NCBI GenBank assembly: GCA_015478585.1 | Contig: JADMIM010000010.1 | Span: 1 to 61,321 of the forward strand | Reading direction: 5' to 3' | DNA: 61,321 nucleotides | DNA from: Thermaceae bacterium | GTDB lineage: Bacteria > Deinococcota > Deinococci > Deinococcales > Thermaceae | Position numbers and translations under genes: made by a program | The notes under the pieces: generated by a model | What the model saw: only the letters and a program-made list of their open reading frames with translations | What the model was told of the DNA's origin: nothing | Database searches by the model: none | Shown: piece by piece, positions 58,251 to 61,321 of the stretch | Position numbering within the stretch: position 1 is the stretch's first letter | Layout: every line of letters starts with the position of its first letter

Positions 58251-58406
58251 TGTGCGGGGCCAATAGGAGTAGCCTGCCAAAAGCAAAATGCCCATAGTTA
58301 TCCCACCATTACCCTTTCCCAATCCATTTGAACAGCCGAGCAAAAACCACGATAAGTCCGTCTCTCACAGAGGAAGAAGCCCGGTGAGGGGTCTTTGTTG
58401 AGATAC

Positions 58407-58512
58407 TAGAGCGGTTTTCAGAAAGAATAGGGCAGTTCCCTTGGTTAGAAAGACCTTGCCAAGCTCATTTTTGCCGCCATGAGTAGCGGCCAAAATAGCG
58501 GAAACCGCGATA
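58407..58512 (+). repeat. MITE-like repeat, copy 7
   Basis: 106 bases bounded by TAGAGCGGTTTTCAGAAAG and GCGGAAACCGCGATA, with internal TTTTTGCCGCC...GCGGCCAAAA. It is nearly identical in layout to copy 2. It fills most of the gap between the pyr promoter and the next gene. Confidence 0.8.
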
Positions 58513-58630
58513 GAAAACGGCACTTGCAATGAAAAATCCCCATCGAGGACAGGGACTACCCGCTGACTCTGGGTATCGGGAGGAGGCTATATCAACAAAC
58601 ACCGCGATAAGATGGGCTAAAGGATATTGC

Positions 58631-60118
58631 ATGAATAAGCGCTGGTATTGGCAGCTCGAGCCGGATTTGCGGGGGATTCTCCCTAGGGTCTGGAAGACCT
58701 GGGAACTTTACCGTGAGGACTTAGCAGAGATTAGCGCTTTGGCCGAGGAAGCCCGGCGTTTCACCGGCCTCGAGCCCGAATTCGTTGCCGAAGATGCCCA
58801 GGGTAACCCCATTGACCGCCTGCGCCTCAGCCCGGAGTCGGGGGTTTTGCTCAAGCGCCTGAACCCCGTGGTGCGTGCGCCTTTCGAGGGGCGGGGTTGG
58901 CCCTACTTCTTTACCGCCACTTATCTGCTGGCAAACCCTGCGCTCAACCACCTTTTGAGTAGCACTGCCGGAATCTTGCTGCTCCTGAGCAAATATGCCC
59001 CCGAACTGGGCGGCCCCAAATCCCAGCTTCAAAGTGGGGCAGTCTGGGGGGCACAGTGGTTGGCTTCGCCGAGCAGTAGTTATGCCCGCGACGAAGCCTG
59101 GCGTTTGAATGGCAAGCACGACCCTGCCCTGGGGATTGGCCTGAGTGATTATGCCTTGGTAATCGGGCAGCACGGTGCTGAAAAGGAATCCTTATTTTTG
59201 CTACCGCGCCGCAACCGCCGGGGGCGGCTCAACTATCGTACCGAGCCGAAGCCCCAGCCCGCTGCGATGGGCTTGCCCTCGGGCTCAGTCGAGATGGAGG
59301 GAGCTGAGGCTTATCTGGTGGGTAAAGTTGAAGAAGGCCAACAGTATATCGCCGAGCTTTCAACCCTCAATCACTTGGCGCAAGCTATGTGCTGGACGGG
59401 CCTGGGCCGTCATGTTCAGCTCGAGGCGCTACGGATTGTCCCGCTCGAGCCTGCTTCTTGTTACGAGTTGACCGACTGGGCGGTGCGACTAGCCGGAGGG
59501 TTGGCCCTCAGTTTGCGGGCGGTAGCCACCTGGGATAAGACCCGCCAGGAATACCCACCTTACGAAAACGCCTATCTGGCCCGCTTCCTGAGCTATATTG
59601 CCAAGGTTCGGGCCAGGGAGCATACGCTGGTGGTGGCCCAATCGGCCTCGAGGGTTCTGGGAGGCTTGGCTCTGGCCCAAAACCCAGCCCTGGCCCGCCT
59701 GGTTCAAGAGGCTCAGAGTGTACCGCTGTGGCAAAAGCCTGCCCATCTCGAGCTTGCTGAAGCCCTGGAATGGCTGAGATATCGCCGCATAGAAGGGCCT
59801 TTTCGGGCCGACTTTGGCTCGAGGCTGCAACGGGCCCATCATCCCGAGGCCACTACCGCCGCTGAAATCTTGTCCCAAACCCTAGATCTGCTGCTGGGCT
59901 TGAAACCCGCCGAAGCCCACTGGCGAGCCCCGAGCGCTTTACGAACCCTGGCCGATGCGGCAACCGTGGCCCTGCTATACGACCTTTCGCCGGAGGGAGA
60001 GCGCTATGCCGAGCTGGCCGGACTATATGCCCACCACTTTCTGGGCGGTGAGTCTTATCCGGGGAGAGTCCTGAATCAACCCGATTTATGGGGAAAAGCA
60101 GCCTCGAGTTCGGAATAG
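58631..60118 (+). CDS. Acyl-CoA dehydrogenase family protein, AidB-like and divergent
   Basis: 495 residues. The order of segments matches AidB-type acyl-CoA dehydrogenases: an N-terminal helical part, then YFFTATYLLANPALNHLLSS, a middle beta domain (GAVWGAQWLASPSSSYARDE, ALVIGQHGAEKESLFLLPRR), and the C-terminal four-helix domain (ALRIVPLEPASCYELTDWAV, ARVLGGLALA-like SRVLGGLALAQNP). The usual FAD-binding Thr/Ser run is only partly kept, so activity is uncertain. AidB proteins bind DNA and flavin in the alkylation response. AAAGGA lies before the ATG at 58631; longer frames enter the repeat. Confidence 0.75.
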   Translation: MNKRWYWQLEPDLRGILPRVWKTWELYREDLAEISALAEEARRFTGLEPEFVAEDAQGNPIDRLRLSPESGVLLKRLNPVVRAPFEGRGWPYFFTATYLLANPALNHLLSSTAGILLLLSKYAPELGGPKSQLQSGAVWGAQWLASPSSSYARDEAWRLNGKHDPALGIGLSDYALVIGQHGAEKESLFLLPRRNRRGRLNYRTEPKPQPAAMGLPSGSVEMEGAEAYLVGKVEEGQQYIAELSTLNHLAQAMCWTGLGRHVQLEALRIVPLEPASCYELTDWAVRLAGGLALSLRAVATWDKTRQEYPPYENAYLARFLSYIAKVRAREHTLVVAQSASRVLGGLALAQNPALARLVQEAQSVPLWQKPAHLELAEALEWLRYRRIEGPFRADFGSRLQRAHHPEATTAAEILSQTLDLLLGLKPAEAHWRAPSALRTLADAATVALLYDLSPEGERYAELAGLYAHHFLGGESYPGRVLNQPDLWGKAASSSE

Positions 60119-60236
60119 CCCGGCTGGTGTCTTGGTAGTGCAATGTCGCCCTGCAAACGATTCTTCGCCCGTCCAGAAAAGCTCCAAGTGACATCAGGGT
60201 GATTTGGGCGTTGGTCATTACTTATGGTGTTTCTGG

Positions 60237-60242
60237 TAGGCT
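60237..60242 (+). promoter_or_regulatory. -10 hexamer, leaderless promoter of the transglutaminase gene
   Basis: TAGGCT, 7 bases before the GTG at 60250; a TTGGTC lies 20 bases further upstream. Confidence 0.45.
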
Positions 60243-60249
60243 TTAAGCC

Positions 60250-61095
60250 GTGGTGTTATCGGTCTATCACCTTACTGAGTATTACTATCCTGACGAGGCG
60301 CGGGATTCCTTCAATGAAATCTGGTTGTATCCCGTAGATGACCACCGCCAGGGACTCTTGGAATTTCGCCTCAACCTCCTCCCTGAATCCATGCCCCGAA
60401 GCCGCCAGGATTACTTTGGCAACCGTGTTTACGACTTTCACGTGCTCAAGCCACATAAATCACTTCAAGTAGAGATGCAGGCCAAAGTGGTCACTTTTTC
60501 TACTCCCTGGCCCAATCCCACCCGCATCGAGATTTTGCGCGACCTGACGGGCCGCTTTTTCGAGTATCTAGCGCCTACCCCGCGCATCCCTCTGCACCAC
60601 AACTGGCTCGATATGCTCTCGGTTCGTCGCCCCGACCTCAAAGAAGATTTGCACATGTACCTGCTCGAGCTGACCGCTCATCTCAATCACTCGTTCACCT
60701 ATAACACCCAGGCCACCCAAGTAGATACCCCGCTCATCCGCTTCGTGGAAGGCCGGGCTGGGGTCTGCCAGGACTATGCCCAAGCCATGCTGGCGGTGCT
60801 GCGTAGTGTGGGCATCCCGGCCCGCTATGTTTCGGGTTATCTGTCTACAGGAGTAGGTTCAGAGGGCAGCCATGCCTGGATTGAAGCCTTCCTGCCGGGT
60901 TCGGGCTGGCTGGGCTACGACCCCACCAACAACTCCATCGTTACCGAGGGCTATGTCAAAAAAGCCCACGGGCGCGACTATGACGACTGTCCGCCGCTCA
61001 AGGGCTTGCGCCGGGGTGGGGGGAAAGAACGCCTGAAGGTGGTAGTACGGGTCGAAGAAGCGACCACCCCACTGGCTAAGGGTAGTTCTGCTTGA
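60250..61095 (+). CDS. Transglutaminase-like cysteine protease family protein
   Basis: 281 residues. It has the N-terminal beta domain typical of bacterial transglutaminases (VLSVYHLTEYYYPDEARDSF) and the core with a full triad: Cys in GRAGVCQDYAQAML (about residue 173), His in SEGSHAWIEAFLP and Asp in WLGYDPTNNS. RSVGIPARYVSGYL is a family block. Members of this group cluster with alpha-E and permuted ATP-grasp proteins, which lie here at 13.2-15.7 kb, so the three may act on one peptide substrate. The start is GTG with a leaderless -10. Confidence 0.93.
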   Translation: MVLSVYHLTEYYYPDEARDSFNEIWLYPVDDHRQGLLEFRLNLLPESMPRSRQDYFGNRVYDFHVLKPHKSLQVEMQAKVVTFSTPWPNPTRIEILRDLTGRFFEYLAPTPRIPLHHNWLDMLSVRRPDLKEDLHMYLLELTAHLNHSFTYNTQATQVDTPLIRFVEGRAGVCQDYAQAMLAVLRSVGIPARYVSGYLSTGVGSEGSHAWIEAFLPGSGWLGYDPTNNSIVTEGYVKKAHGRDYDDCPPLKGLRRGGGKERLKVVVRVEEATTPLAKGSSA

Positions 61096-61321
61096 ACGTA
61101 CTCTTGGCCTCGAGCTTGTCGTAGGGGAAATACTTTCCAGGTATTTCCCGAGTTCATCTCTCACCACGACTGGATAGGGTCGGGCAGCTTTGGGCTTGTT
61201 GCTGTTTGTGGATGCCGACTCTTGACCCCAAACCCCTCTAGCCTCGACAATGCAAAGGTATGCGAGGTCTATCCAAGCGCGTCCAAACTATGAAGCCCTC
61301 TTCGACGGTGGCGGTAAACGC
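61096..61321. other. Right end of window, no gene seen
   Basis: The last 226 bases contain no convincing start, motif or hairpin with T-run. A gene that begins or ends outside the window cannot be excluded. Confidence 0.4.

Overview
The window reads as chromosomal DNA of a thermophilic Deinococcota bacterium, most likely Meiothermus or a close relative. The basis is the roughly 60% G+C, protein sequences close to Thermus (DnaE, PyrR, long-chain acyl-CoA synthetase, LeuS), many genes with a TANNNT hexamer 6-7 bases before the start codon (leaderless promoters), and a very high density of the palindrome CTCGAG. This assignment is inference from sequence recall, not from a search. No rRNA or tRNA gene was recognised.

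Layout. 0-9.6 kb: folate/queuosine entry (folE), a MarR regulator with a VOC protein, an AlkZ-like DNA repair protein, an ABC exporter, membrane proteins, a degenerate C-methyltransferase, a DUF202 protein and the stringent-response enzyme Rel. 9.7-11.7 kb: a type II restriction-modification pair on lower-G+C DNA; its proposed target GGWCC is almost absent from the window. 11.7-17.1 kb: a DUF92 membrane protein, exonuclease III, the alpha-E/circularly permuted ATP-grasp pair (a transglutaminase of the same functional set lies at the right end) and a secreted DUF4384 protein. 17.1-25.2 kb: acyl-CoA synthetase, truA, and an iron(III) ABC operon that contains a nitroreductase. 25.2-31.2 kb: membrane protein, metalloenzyme, OsmC, an ECF sigma/anti-sigma pair, a GabD2-like aldehyde dehydrogenase, a lipoprotein and a broken hicB.

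31.2-44.4 kb: leuS behind a leader that looks like a leader-peptide attenuator with two rare CTA leucine codons, a secreted helix-hairpin-helix protein, a Ser/Thr kinase-PP2C phosphatase pair divergent from a large unknown protein, hibernation factor HPF, an EnvC-like protein with a dead LytM domain next to an orphan FtsX, and small or outer-membrane proteins. 44.6-49.8 kb: dnaE with an intein bearing a LAGLIDADG endonuclease. 49.9-52.0 kb: an SDR reductase, then a scarred accessory patch (a GIY-YIG pseudogene between inverted repeats, a Uma2 fragment, an A+T-rich orphan gene). 52.0-61.3 kb: lon, small genes, the pyrRBC operon with a PyrR-binding leader and attenuator, an AidB-like acyl-CoA dehydrogenase and the transglutaminase.

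Three kinds of dispersed repeats run through the window: about 100-bp MITE-like elements with TA-bounded terminal inverted repeats, an A+T-rich family built on units like AAAGTCGAAGG, and a G+C-rich palindromic family. Members of the second and third families appear to sit in frame inside pyrC and dnaE. The strongest candidates for undescribed biology are the leuS attenuator, the repeat families that enter coding sequence, the divergent shared -10 at the kinase/phosphatase locus, and the GIY-YIG inverted-repeat element.
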